Shown here in pieces: positions 24,811 to 39,067 of a stretch of 64,000 nt of DNA. The position numbers and the translations under genes are program-made. The stretch is from Cladorhizidae sp. MBARI D1340-BT2 (lineage: Eukaryota > Porifera > Demospongiae > Poecilosclerida > Cladorhizidae), in contig JAQNBH010000011.1 of NCBI GenBank assembly GCA_028752905.1, positions 17,763,909 through 17,827,908 on the forward strand, given 5' to 3'. How positions within the stretch are numbered: the first letter of the stretch is position 1; each line of letters begins with the position of its first letter. Under the pieces are notes generated by a model, which saw only the letters and a list, made by a program, of their open reading frames with translations, made no database searches and was not told the DNA's origin.

Positions 24811-27800
24811 TGAGTGTTGAACTTTTTAGGCATGCATGTAGTCCAACAGAGAGAGTTGAACTTTGTAGACATGCATGTAGTCCAACAGTGAGAGTTGAAC
24901 TTTGTAGACATGCATGTAGTCCAACAGTGAGAGTTGAACTTTGTAGACATGCATGTAGTCCAACAGTCAGAGTTGAACTTTGTAGACATGCATGTAGTCC
25001 AACAGTGAGAGTTGAACTTTGTAGACATGCATGTAGTCCAACAGTGAGAGTTGAACTTTGTAGACATGCATGTAGTCCAACAGTGAGAGTTGAACTTTGT
25101 AGACATGCATGTAGTCCAACAGTGAGAGTTGAACTTTGTAGACATGCATGTAGTCCAACAGTGAGAGTTGAACTTTGTAGGCATGCATGTAGTCCAACAG
25201 TGAGAGTTGAACTTTGTAGACATGCATGTAGTCCAACAGTGAGAGTTGAACTTTGTAGGCATGCATGTAGTCCAACAGTGAGAGTTGAACTTTGTAGACA
25301 TGCATGTAGTCCAACAGTGAGGGTTGAACTTTGTAGGCTTGCATGTAGTCCAACAGTGAGAGTTGAACTTTGTAGTCATGCATGTAGTCCAACAGTGAGA
25401 GTTGAACTTTGTAGACATGCATGTAGTCCAACAGACAGAGTTGAACTTTGTAGACATGCATGTAGTCCAACAGTGAGAGTTGAACTTTGTAGACATGCAT
25501 GTAGTCCAACAGTGAGAGTTGAACTTTGTAGGCATGCATGTAATCCAACAGTGAGAGTTGAACTTTGTAGACATGCATGTAGTCCAACAGTGAGAGTTGA
25601 ACTTTGTAGACATGCATGTAGTCCAACAGTGAGAGTTGAACTTTGTAGACATGCATGTAGTCCAACAGTGAGAGTTGAACTTTGTAGACATGCATGTAGT
25701 CCAATAGTGAGAGTTGAACTTTGTAGACATGCATGTATCCAACAGTGAGAATTGAACATTGTAGACATGCATGTAGTCCAACAGTGAGAGTTGAACTATG
25801 TAGGCACGCATGTAGTCCAACAGTGAGAGTTGAACTTTGTAGACATGCATGTAGTCCAACAGTGAGAGTTGAACTTTGTAGACATGCATGTAGTCCAACA
25901 GTGAGAGTTGAACTTTGTAGACATGCATGTAGTCCAACAGTGAGAGTTGAACTTTGTAGGCAGGCATGTAGTCCAACAGTGAGAGTTGAACTTTGTAGAC
26001 ATGCATGTAGTCCAAAAGTGAGAGTTGAACTTTGTAGACATACATGTAGTCCAACAGTGAGAGTTGAACTTTGTAGGCATGCATGTAGTCCAACAGTGAG
26101 AGTTGAACTTTGTAGACATGCATGTAGTCCACCAGTGAGAGTTGAACTTTGTAGACATGCATGTAGTCCAACAGTGAGAGTTGAACTTTGTAGGCATGCA
26201 TGTAGTCCAACAGTGAGAGTTGAACTTTGTAGACATGCATGTAGTCCAACAGTGAGAGTTGAACTTTGTAAACATGCATGTAGTCCAACAGTGAGAGTTG
26301 AACTTTGTAGACATGCATGTAGTCCAACAGTGAGAGTTGAACTTTGTAGACATGCATGTAGTCCAACAGTGAGAGTTGAACTATGTAGACATGCATGTAG
26401 TCCAACAGTGAGAGTTGAACTTTGTAGGCATGCATGTAGTCCAACAGTGAGAGTTGAACTTTGTAGACATGCATGTAGTCCAACAGTGAGAGTTGAACTT
26501 TGTAGACATGCATGTAGTCCAACAGTGAGAGTTGAACTTTGTAGGCATGCATGTAGTCCAACAGTGAGAGTTGAACTTGGTAGACATGCATGTAGTCCAA
26601 CAGTGAGAGTTGAACTTTGTAGACATGCATGTAGTCCAACAGTTAGAGTTGAACTTTGTAGGCATGCATGTAGTCCAACAGTGAGAGTTCAACTTTGTAG
26701 ACATGCATGTAGTCCAACAGTGAGAGTTTAACTTTGTAGGCATGCATGTAGTCCAACAGTGAGAGTTGAACTTTGTAGACATGCATGTAGTCCAATAGTG
26801 AGAGTTGAACTTTGTAGACATGCATGTAGTCCAACAGTAAGAGTTGAACTTTGTAGACATGCATGTAGTCCAACAGTGAGAGTTGAACTTTGTAGACATG
26901 CATGTAGTCCAACAGTGAGAGTTGAACTTTGTAGACATGCATGTAGTCCAACAGTGAGGGTTGAACTTTGTAGGCATGCATGTAGTCCAACATTGAGAGT
27001 TGAACTTTGTAGACATGCAAGTAGTCCAACAGTGAGAGTTGAACTTTGTAGGCAGGCATGTAGTCCAACAGTGAGAGTTGAACTTGTAGACATGCATGTA
27101 GTCCAAAAGTGAGAGTTGAAGTTTGTAGACATACATGTAGTCCAACAGTGAGAGTTGAACTTTGTAGGCATGCATGTAGTCCAACAGTGAGAGTTGAACT
27201 TTGTAGACATGCATGTAGTCCACCAGTGAGAATTGAACTTTGTAGACATGCATGTAGTCCAACATTGAGAGTTGAACTTTGTAGGCATGCATGTAGTCCA
27301 ACAGTGAGAGTTGAACTTTGTAGACATGCATGATGTCCAACAGTGAGAGTTAAACTTTGTAGGCATGCATGTAGTCCAACAGTGAGAGTTGAACTATGTA
27401 GACATGCATGTAGTCCAACAGTGAGAGTTGAACTTTGTAGGCATGCATGTAGTCCAACAGTGAGAGTTCAACTTTGTAGACATGCATGTAGTCCAACAGT
27501 GAGAGTTGAACTTTGTAGACATGCATGTAGTCCAACAGTGAGTGTTGAACTTTTTAGGCATGCATGTAGTCCAACAGAGAGAGTTGAACTTTGTAGACAT
27601 GCATGTAGTCCAACAGTGAGAGTTGAACTTTGTAGACATGCATGTAGTCCAACAGTGAGAGTTGAACTTTGTAGACATGCATGTAGTCCAACAGTGAGAG
27701 TTGAACTTTGTAGACATGCATGTAGTCCAACAGTGAGAGTTGAACTTTGTAGGCATGCATGTAATCCAACAGTGAGAGTTGAACTTTGTAGACATGCATG

Positions 27801-28940
27801 TAGTCCAACAGTGAGAATTGAACTTTGTAGACATGCATGTAGTCCAACAGTGAGAGTTGAACTTTATAGACATGCATGTAGTCCAACAGTGAGAGTTGAA
27901 TTTTGTAGACATGCATGTAGTCCAATAGTGAGAGTTGAACTTTGTAGACATGCATGTATCCAACAGTGAGAATTGAACATTGTAGACATGCATGTAGTCC
28001 AACAGTGAGAGTTGAACTATGTAGGCACGCATGTAGTCCAACAGTGAGAGTTGAACTTTGTAGACATGCATGTAGTCCAACAGTGAGAGTTGAACTTTGT
28101 AGACATGCATGTAGTCCAACAGTGAGAGTTGAACTTTGTAGGCAGGCATGTAGTCCAACAGTGAGAGTTGAACTTTGTAGACATGCATGTAGTCCAAAAG
28201 TGAGAGTTGAACTTTGTAGACATACATGTAGTCCAACAGTGAGAGTTGAACTTTGTAGGCATGCATGTAGTCCAACAGTGAGAGTTGAACTTTGTAGACA
28301 TGCATGTAGTCCACCAGTGAGAGTTGAACTTTGTAGACATGCATGTAGTCCAACAGTGAGAGTTGAACTTTGTAGGCATGCATGTAGTCCAACAGTGAGA
28401 GTTGAACTTTGTAGACATGCATGTAGTCCAACAGTGAGAGTTGAACTTTGTAAACATGCATGTAGTCCAACAGTGAGAGTTGAACTTTGTAGACATGCAT
28501 GTAGTCCAACAGTGAGAGTTGAACTTTGTAGACATGCATGTAGTCCAACAGTGAGAGTTGAACTATGTAGACATGCATGTAGTCCAACAGTGAGAGTTGA
28601 ACTTTGTAGGCATGCATGTAGTCCAACAGTGAGAGTTGAACTTTGTAGACATGCATGTAGTCCAACAGTGAGAGTTGAACTTTGTAGACATGCATGTAGT
28701 CCAACAGTGAGAGTTGAACTTTGTAGGCATGCATGTAGTCCAACAGTGAGAGTTGTACTTTGTAGACATGCATGTAGTCCAACAGTGAGAGTTGAACTTT
28801 GTAGACATGCATGTAGTCCAACAGTTAGAGTTGAACTTTGTAGGCATGCATGTAGTCCAACAGTGAGAGTTGAACTTTGAAGACATGCATGTAGTCCAAC
28901 AGTGAGAGTTTAACTTTGTAGGCATGCATGTAGTTCAACA

Positions 28941-31900
28941 GTGAGAGTTGAACTTTGTAGACATGCATGTAGTCCAACAGTGAGAGTTGAACTTTGTAGA
29001 CATGCATGTAGTCCAACAGTAAGAGTTGAACTTTGTAGACATGCATGTAGTCCAACAGTGAGAGTTGAACTTTGTAGACATGCATGTAGTCCAACAGTGA
29101 GAGTTGAACTTTGTAGACATGCATGTAGTCCAACAGTGAGAGTTGAACTTTGTAGGCAGGCATGTAGTCCAACAGTGAGAGTTGAACTTGTAGACATGCA
29201 TGTAGTCCAAAAGTGAGAGTTAAAGTTTGTAGACATACATGTAGTCCAACAGTGAGAGTTGAACTTTGTAGGCATGCATGTAGTCCAACAGTGAGAGTTG
29301 AACTTTGTAGACATGCATGTAGTCCACCAGTGAGAATTGAACTTTGTAGACATGCATGTAGTCCAACATTGAGAGTTGAACTTTGTAGGCATGCATGTAG
29401 TCCAACAGTGAGAGTTGAACTTTGTAGACATGCATGATGTCCAACAGTGAGAGTTAAACTTTGTAGGCATGCATGTAGTCCAACAGTGAGAGTTGAACTA
29501 TGTAGACATGCATGTAGTCCAACAGTGAGAGTTGAACTTAGTAGGCATGCATGTAGTCCAACAGTGAGAGTTCAACTTTGTAGACATGCATGTAGTCCAC
29601 CAGTGAGAGTTGAACTTTGTAGACATGCATGTAGTCCAACAGTGAGAGTTGAACTTTGTAGGCATGCATGTAGTCCAACAGTGAGAGTTGAACTTTGTAG
29701 ACATGCATGTAGTCCAACAGTGAGAGTTGAACTTTGTAAACATGCATGTAGTCCAACAGTGAGAGTTGAACTTTGTAGACATGCATGTAGTCCAACAGTG
29801 AGAGTTGAACTTTGTAGACATGCATGTAGTCCAACAGTGAGAGTTGAACTATGTAGACATGCATGTAGTCCAACAGTGAGAGTTGAACTTTGTAGGCATG
29901 CATGTAGTCCAACAGTGAGAGTTGAACTTTGTAGACATGCATGTAGTCCAACAGTGAGAGTTGAACTTTGTAGACATGCATGTAGTCCAACAGTGAGAGT
30001 TGAACTTTGTAGGCATGCATGTAGTCCAACAGTGAGAGTTGAACTTTGTAGACATGCATGTAGTCCAACAGTGAGAGTTGAACTTTGTAGACATGCATGT
30101 AGTCCAACAGTGAGAGTTGAACTATGTAGACATGCATGTAGTCCAACAGTGAGAGTTGAACTTTGTAGGCATGCATGTAGTCCAACAGTGAGAGTTGAAC
30201 TTTGTAGACATGCATGTAGTCCAACAGTGAGAGTTGAACTTTGTAGACATGCATGTAGTCCAACAGTGAGAGTTGAACTTTGTAGGCATGCATGTAGTCC
30301 AACAGTGAGAGTTGAACTTTGTAGACATGCATGTAGTCCAACAGTGAGAGTTGAACTTTGTAGACATGCATGTAGTCCAACAGTTAGAGTTGAACTTTGT
30401 AGGCATGCATGTAGTCCAACAGTGAGAGTTGAATTTGAAGACATGCATGTAGTCCAACAGTGAGAGTTTAACTTTGTAGGCATGCATGTAGTCCAACAGT
30501 GAGAGTTGAACTTTGTAGACATGCATGTAGTCCAACAGTGAGAGTTGAACTTTGTAGACATGCATGTAGTCCAACAGTAAGAGTTGAACTTTGTAGACAT
30601 GCATGTAGTCCAACAGTGAGAGTTGAACTTTGTAGACATGCATGTAGTCCAACAGTGAGAGTTGAACTTTGTAGACATGCATGTAGTCCAACAGTGAGAG
30701 TTGAACTTTGTAGGCAGGCATGTAGTCCAACAGTGAGAGTTGAACTTGTAGACATGCATGTAGTCCAAAAGTGAGAGTTGAAGTTTGTAGACATACATGT
30801 AGTCCAACAGTGAGAGTTGAACTTTGTAGGCATGCATGTAGTCCAACAGTGAGAGTTGAACTTTGTAGACATGCATGTAGTCCACCAGTGAGAATTGAAC
30901 TTTGTAGACATGCATGTAGTCCAACATTGAGAGTTGAACTTTGTAGGCATGCATGTAGTCCAACAGTGAGAGTTGAACTTTGTAAACATGCATGATGTCC
31001 AACAGTGAGAGTTAAACTTTGTAGGCATGCATGTAGTCCAACAGTGAGAGTTGAACTATGTAGACATGCATGTAGTCCAACAGTGAGAGTTGAACTTAGT
31101 AGGCATGCATGTAGTCCAACAGTGAGAGTTCAACTTTGTAGACATGCATGTAGTCCACCAGTGAGAGTTGAACTTTGTAGACATGCATGTAGTCCAACAG
31201 TGAGAGTTGAACTTTGTAGGCATGCATGTAGTCCAACAGTGAGAGTTGAACTTTGTAGACATGCATGTAGTCCAACAGTGAGAGTTGAACTTTGTAAACA
31301 TGCATGTAGTCCAACAGTGAGAGTTGAACTTTGTAGACATGCATGTAGTCCAACAGTGAGAGTTGAACTTTGTAGACATGCATGTAGTCCAACAGTGAGA
31401 GTTGAACTATGTAGACATGCATGTAGTCCAACAGTGAGAGTTGAACTTTGTAGGCATGCATGTAGTCCAACAGTGAGAGTTGAACTTTGTAGACATGCAT
31501 GTAGTCCAACAGTGAGAGTTGAACTTTGTAGACATGCATGTAGTCCAACAGTGAGAGTTGAACTTTGTAGGCATGCATGTAGTCCAACAGTGAGAGTTGA
31601 ACTTTGTAGACATGCATGTAGTCCAACAGTGAGAGTTGAACTTTGTAGACATGCATGTAGTCCAACAGTTAGAGTTGAACTTTGTAGGCATGCATGTAGT
31701 CCAACAGTGAGAGTTGAACTTTGTAGACATGCATGTAGTCCAACAGTGAGAGTTTAACTTTGTAGGCATGCATGTAGTCCAACAGTGAGAGTTGAACTTT
31801 GTAGACATGCATGTAGTCCAACAGTGAGAGTTGAACTTTGTAGACATGCATGTAGTCCAACAGTAAGAGTTGAACTTTGTAGACATGCATGTAGTCCAAC

Positions 31901-32290
31901 AGTGAGAGTTGAACTTTGTAGACATGCATGTAGTCCAACAGTGAGAGTTGAACTTTGTAGACATGCATGTAGTCCAACAGTGAGAGTTGAACTTTGTAGG
32001 CAGGCATGTAGTCCAACAGTGAGAGTTGAACTTGTAGACATGCATGTAGTCCAAAAGTGAGAGTTGAAGTTTGTAGACATACATGTAGTCCAACAGTGAG
32101 AGTTGAACTTTGTAGGCATGCATATAGTCCAACAGTGAGAGTTGAACTTTGTAGACATGCATGTAGTCCACCAGTGAGAATTGAACTTTGTAGACATGCA
32201 TGTAGTCCAACATTGAGAGTTGAACTTTGTAGGCATGCATGTAGTCCAACAGTGAGAGTTGAACTTTGTAGACATGCATGATGTCCAACA
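28941..32290. repeat. Three related higher-order units with steps of 1,558 and 1,286 bp
   Basis: The series gtaagag, ggcaggcat, the 38-bp unit gaacttgtagac, tccaaaag, gaagtttgtag, catacatg, tccaccagtgagaattg, acattgag and catgatgtcc starts at 28941, 30499 and 31785. Steps are 1,558 bp (40 monomers minus 2) and 1,286 bp (33 monomers minus 1). The units share the marker core and differ in the number of plain monomers between cores. Confidence 0.82.
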
Positions 32291-34013
32291 GTGAGAGTTA
32301 AACTTTGTAGGCATGCATGTAGTCCAACAGTGAGAGTTGAACTATGTAGACATGCATGTAGTCCAACAGTGAGAGTTGAACTTTGTAGGCATGCATGTAG
32401 TCCAACAGTGAGAGTTCAACTTTGTAGACATGCATGTAGTCCAACAGTGAGAGTTGAACTTTGTAGACATGCATGTAGTCCAACAGTGAGTGTTGAACTT
32501 TTTAGGCATGCATGTAGTCCAACAGAGAGAGTTGAACTTTGTAGACATGCATGTAGTCCAACAGTGAGAGTTGAACTTTGTAGACATGCATGTAGTCCAA
32601 CAGTGAGAGTTGAACTTTGTTGACATGCATGTAGTCCAACAGTGAGAGTTGAACTTTGTAGACATGCATGTAGTCCAACAGTGAGAGTTGAACTTTGTAG
32701 ACATGCATGTAGTCCAACAGTGAGAATTGAACTTTGTAGGCATGCATGTAGTCCAACAGTGAGAGTTGAACTTTGTAGACATGCATGTAGTCCACCAGTG
32801 AGAGTTGAACTTTGTAGACATGCATGTAGTCCAACAGTGAGAGTTGAACTTTGTAGGCATGCATGTAGTCCAACAGTGAGAGTTGAACTTTGAAGACATG
32901 CATGTAGTCCAACAGTGAGAGTTAAACTTTGTAGGCATGCATGTAGTCCAACAGTGAGAGTTGAACTATGTAGACATGCATGTAGTCCAACAGTGAGAGT
33001 TGAACTTTGTAGGCATGCATGTAGTCCAACAGTGAGAGTTGAACCTTGTAGACATGCATGTAGTCCAACAGTGAGAGTTGAACTTTGTAGACATGCATGT
33101 AGTCCAACAGTGAGAGTTGAACTTTTTAGGCATGCATGTAGTCCAACAGAGAGAGTTGAACTTTGTAGACATGCATGTAGTCCAACAGTGAGAGTTGAAC
33201 TTTGTAGACATGCATGTAGTCCAACAGTGAGAGTTGAACTTTGTAGACATGCATGTAGTCCAACAGTGAGAGTTGAACTTTGTAGACATGCATGTAGTCC
33301 AACAGTGAGAGTTGAACTTTGTAGACATGCATGTAGTCCAACAGTGAGAGTTGAACTTTGTAGGCATGCATGTAGTCCAACAGTGAGAGTTGAACTTTGT
33401 AGACATGCATGTAGTCCAACAGTGAGAGTTGAACTTTGTAGGCATGCATGGAGTCCTTCAGTGAGAGTTGAACTTTGTAGGCATGCATGTAGTCCAACAG
33501 TGAGAGTTGAACTTTGTAGACATGCATGTAGTCCAACAGTGAGAGTTTAACTTTGTAGGCATGCATGTAGTCCAACAGTGAGAGTTGAACTTTGTAGACA
33601 TGCATGTAGTCCAACAGTGAGAGTTGAACTTTGTAGACATGCATGTAGTCCAACAGTGAGAGTTGAACTTTGTAGACATGCATGTAGTCCAACAGTGAGA
33701 GTTGAACTTTGTAGACATGCATGTAGTCCAACAGTGAGAGTTGAACTTTGTAGACATGCATGTAGTCCAACAGTGAGAGTTGAACTTTGTAGGCAGGCAT
33801 GTAGTCCAACAGTGAGAGTTGAACTTTGTAGACATGCATGTAGTCCAAAAGTGAGAGTTGAACTTTGTAGACATACATGTAGTCCAACAGTGAGAGTTGA
33901 ACTTTGTAGGCATGCATGTAGTCCAACAGTGAGAGTTGAACTTTGTAGACATGCATGTAGTCCACCAGTGAGAGTTGAACTTTGTAGACATGCATGTAGT
34001 CCAACAGTGAGAG

Positions 34014-36990
34014 TTGAACTTTGTAGGCATGCATTGTAGTCCAACAGTGAGAGTTGAACTTTGTAGACATGCATGTAGTCCAACAGTGAGAGTTAAACTT
34101 TGTAGGCATGCATGTAGTCCAACAGTGAGAGTTGAACTATGTAGACATGCATGTAGTCCAACAGTGAGAGTTGAACTTTGTAGGCATGCATGTAGTCCAA
34201 CAGAGAGAGTTGAACTTTGTAGACATGCATGTAGTCCAACAGTGAGAGTTGAACTTTGTAGACATGCATGTAGTCCAACAGTGAGAGTTGAACTTTGTAG
34301 ACATGCATGTAGTCCAACAGTGAGAGTTGAACTTTGTAGACATGCATGTAGTCCAACAGTGAGAGTTGAACTTTGTAGACATGCATGTAGTCCAACAGTG
34401 AGAGTTGAACTTTGTAGGCATGCATGTAGTCCAACAGTGAGAGTTGAACTTTGTAGACATGCATGTAGTCCAACAGTGAGAGTTGAACTTTGTAGGCATG
34501 CATGGAGTCCAACAGTGAGAGTTGAACTTTGTAGGCATGCATGTAGTCCAACAGTGAGAGTTGAACTTTGTAGACATGCATGTAGTCCAACAGTGAGAGT
34601 TTAACTTTGTAGGCATGCATGTAGTCCAACAGTGAGAGTTGAACTTTGTAGACATGCATGTAGTCCAACAGTGAGAGTTTAACTTTGTAGACATGCATGT
34701 AGTCCAATAGAGAGAGTTGAACTTTGTAGACATGCATGTAGTCCAACAGTGAGAGTTGAACTTTGTAGACATGCATGTAGTCCAACAGTGAGAGTTGAAC
34801 TTTGTACACATGCATGTATCCAACAGTGAGAGTTGAACTTTGTAGACATGCATGTAGTCCAACAGTGAGAGTTGAACTATGTAGGCATGCATGTAGTCCA
34901 CCGGTGAGAGTTGAACTTTGTAGGCATGCATGTAGTCCAACAGTGAGAGTTGAACTTTGTAGACATGCATGTAGTCCAACAGTGAGAGTTGAACTATGTA
35001 GGCATGCATGTAGTCCAACAGTGAGAGTTGATCTATGTAGACATGCATGTAGTCCAACAGTGAGAGTTGAACTTTGTAGGCATGCTTGTACTCCAACAGT
35101 GAGAGTTGAACTTTGTAGACATGCATGCAGTCCAACAGTGAGAGTTGAACTATGTAGACATGCATGTAGTCCAACAGTGAGAGTTGAACTTTGTAGACAT
35201 GCATGTAGTCCAACAGAACTTTGTAGACATGCATGTAGTCCAACAGTGAGAGTTGAACTTTGTAGGCATGCATGTAGTCCAACAGAACTTTGTAGACATG
35301 CATGTAGTCCACCAGTGAGTGTTGAACTTTGTAGACATGCATGTAGTCCAACAGTGAGAGTTGAACTTTGTAGACATGCATGTAGTCCAACAGTGAGGGT
35401 TGAACTTTGTAGACATGCATGTAGTCCAACAGTGAGGGTTGAACTATGTAGACATGCATGGAGTCCAACAGTGAGAGTTGAACTTTGTAGACATGCATGT
35501 AGTCCAACAGTGAGAGTTGAACTTTGTAGGCATGCATGTAGTCCAACAGTGAGAGTTGAACTTTGTAGACATGCATGTAGTCCAACAGTGAGAGTTGAAC
35601 TTTGTAGGCATGCATGTAGTCCAACAGTGAGAGTTGAACTTTGTAGACATGCATGTAGTCCAACAGTGAGGGTTGAACTTTGTAGGCATGCATGTAGTCC
35701 AACATTGAGAGTTGAACTTTGTAGACATGCATGTAGTCCAACAGTGAGAGTTGAACTTTGTAGACATGCATGTAGTCCAACAGTGAGAGTTGAACTTTGT
35801 AGACATGCATGTAGTCCAACAGTGAGAGTTGAACTTTGTAGGCATGCATCTAGTCCAACAGTGAGAGTTGAACTTTGTCGACATGCATGTAGTCCACCAG
35901 TGAGAGTTGAACTTTGTAGACATGCATGTAGTCCAACAGTGAGAGTTGAACTTTGTAGACATGCATGTAGTCCAACAGTGAGAGTTGAACTTTGTCGACA
36001 TGCATGTAGTCCAACATTGAGAGTTGAACTTTGTAGACATGCATGTAGTCCAACAGTGAGAGTTGAACTTTGTAGACATGCATGTAGTCCAACAGTGAGA
36101 GTTGAACTTTGTAGACATGCATGTAGTCCAACAGTGAGAGTTGAACTTTGTAGGCATGCATGTAGTCCAACAGTGAGAGTTGAACTTTGTAGACATGCAT
36201 GTAGTCCAACAGTGAGAGTTGAACTTTGTAGACATGCATGTAGTCCAACAGTGAGGGTTGAACTTTGTAGGCATGCATGTAGTCCAACAGTGAGAGTTGA
36301 ACTTTGTATACATGCATGTAGTCCAACAGTGAGAGTTGAACTTTGTAGACATGCATGTAGTCCAACAGTGAGAGTTGAACTTTGTAGACATGCATGTAGT
36401 CCAACAGTGAGAGTTGAACTTTTTAGGCATGCTTGTAGTCCAACAGAGAGAGTTGAACTTTGTAGACATGCATGTAGTCCAACAGTGAGAGTTGAACTTT
36501 GTAGACATGCATGTAGTCCAACAGTGAGAGTTGAACTTTGTAGACATGCATGTAGTCCAACAGTGAGAGTTGAACTTTGTAGACATGCATGTAGTCCAAC
36601 AGTGAGAGTTGAACTTTGTAGACATGCATGTAGTCCAACAGTGAGAGTTGAACTTTGTAGGCATGCATGTAGTCCAACAGTGAGAGTTGAACTTTGTAGA
36701 CATGCATGTAGTCCAACAGTGAGAGTTGAACTTTGTAGGCATGCATGGAGTCCTTCAGTGAGAGTTGAACTTTGTAGGCATGCATGTAGTCCAACAGTGA
36801 GAGTTGAACTTTGTAGACATGCATGTAGTCCAACAGTGAGAGTTTAACTTTGTAGGCATGCATGTAGTCCAACAGTGAGAGTTGAACTTTGTAGACATGC
36901 ATGTAGTCCAACAGTGAGAGTTGAACTTTGTAGACATGCATGTAGTCCAACAGTGAGAGTTGAACTTTGTAGACATGCATGTAGTCCAAC
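34014..36990. repeat. Three-kb segment duplicated at an offset of 5,054 bp, left copy
   Basis: From the 40-bp unit with catgcattgtag at about 34034 through tacacatgcatgtatcc (34806), tccaccggtg (34901), paired 30-bp monomers (35212 and 35281), gtcgacatg units and catggagtccttc (36750), every marker has a partner exactly 5,054 bp to the right. Only scattered single-base differences were seen by eye. The copies lose register near the 40-bp gagtttaaac unit at 36998, which has no partner. Confidence 0.87.
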
Positions 36991-39067
36991 AGTGAGAGTT
37001 TAAACTTTGTAGGCATGCATGTAGTCCAACAGTGAGAGTTGAACTTTGTAGACATGCATGTAGTCCAACAGTGAGAGTTGAACTTTGTAGACATGCATGT
37101 AGTCCAACAGTGAGAGTTGAACTTTGTAGACATGCATGTAGTCCAACAGTGAGAGTTGAACTTTGTAGACATGCATGTAGTCCAACAGTGAGAGTTGAAC
37201 TTTGTAGGCAGGCATGTAGTCCAACAGTGAGAGTTGAACTTTGTAGACATGCATGTAGTCCAAAAGTGAGAGTTGAACTTTGTAGACATACATGTAGTCC
37301 AACAGTGAGAGTTGAACTTTGTATGCATGCATGTAGTCCAACAGTGAGAGTTGAACTTTGTAGACATGCATGTAGTCCACCAGTGAGAGTTGAACTTTGT
37401 AGACATGCATGTAGTCCAACAGTGAGAGTTGAACTTTGTAGGCATGCATTGTAGTCCAACAGTGAAAGTTGAACTTTGTAGACATGCATGTAGTCCAACA
37501 GTGAGAGTTAAACTTTGTAGGCATGCATGTAGTCCAACAGTGAGAGTTGAACTATGTAGACATGCATGTAGTCCAACAGTGAGAGTTGAACTTTGTAGGC
37601 ATGCATGTAGTCCAACAGAGAGAGTTGAACTTTGTAGACATGCATGTAGTCCAACAGTGAGAGTTGAACTTTGTAGACATGCATGTAGTCCAACAGTGAG
37701 AGTTGAACTTTGTAGACATGCATGTAGTCCAACAGTGAGAGTTGAACTTTGTAGACATGCATGTAGTCCAACAGTGAGAGTTGAACTTTGTAGGCATGCA
37801 TGTAGTCCAACAGTGAGAGTTGAACTTTGTAGACATGCATGTAGTCCAACAGTGAGAGTTGAACTTTGTAGACATGCATGTAGTCCAACAGTGAGGGTTG
37901 AACTTTGTAGGCATGCATGTAGTCCAACAGTGAGAGTTGAACTTTGTATACATGCATGTAGTCCAACAGTGAGAGTTGAACTTTGTAGACATGCATGTAG
38001 TCCAACAGTGAGAGTTGAACTTTGTAGACATGCATGTAGTCCAACAGTGAGAGTTGAACTTTTTAGGCATGCTTGTAGTCCAACAGAGAGAGTTGAACTT
38101 TGTAGACATGCATGTAGTCCAACAGTGAGAGTTGAACTTTGTAGACATGCATGTAGTCCAACAGTGAGAGTTGAACTTTGTAGACATGCATGTAGTCCAA
38201 CAGTGAGAGTTGAACTTTGTAGACATGCATGTAGTCCAACAGTGAGAGTTGAACTTTGTAGACATGCATGTAGTCCAACAGTGAGAGTTGAACTTTGTAG
38301 GCATGCATGTAGTCCAACAGTGAGAGTTGAACTTTGTAGACATGCATGTAGTTCAACAGTGAGAGTTGAACTTTGTAGGCATGCATGGAGTCCTTCAGTG
38401 AGAGTTGAACTTTGTAGGCATGCATGTAGTCCAACAGTGAGAGTTGAACTTTGTAGACATGCATGTAGTCCAACAGTGAGAGTTGAACTTTGTAGGCATG
38501 CATGTAGTCCAACAGTGAGAGTTGAACTTTGTAGACATGCATGTAGTCCAACAGTGAGAGTTGAACTTTGTAGACATGCATGTAGTCCAACAGTGAGAGT
38601 TGAACTTTGTAGACATGCATGTAGTCCAACAGTGAGAGTTTAACTTTGTAGGCATGCATGTAGTCCAACAGTGAGAGTTGAACTTTGTAGACATGCATGT
38701 AGTCCAACAGTGAGAGTTGAACTTTGTAGACATGCATGTAGTCCAACAGTGAGAGTTGAACTTTGTAGACATGCATGTAGTCCAACAGTGAGAGTTGAAC
38801 TTTGTAGACATGCATGTAGTCCAACAGTGAGAGTTGAACTTTGTAGGCAGGCATGTAGTCCAACAGTGAGAGTTGAACTTTGTAGACATGCATGTAGTCC
38901 AAAAGTGAGAGTTGAACTTTGTAGACATACATGTAGTCCAACAGCGAGAGTTGAACTTTGTATGCATGCATGTAGTCCAACAGTGAGAGTTGAACTTTGT
39001 AGACATGCATGTAGTCCACCAGTGAGAGTTGAACTTTGTAGACATGCATGTAGTCCAACAGTGAGAG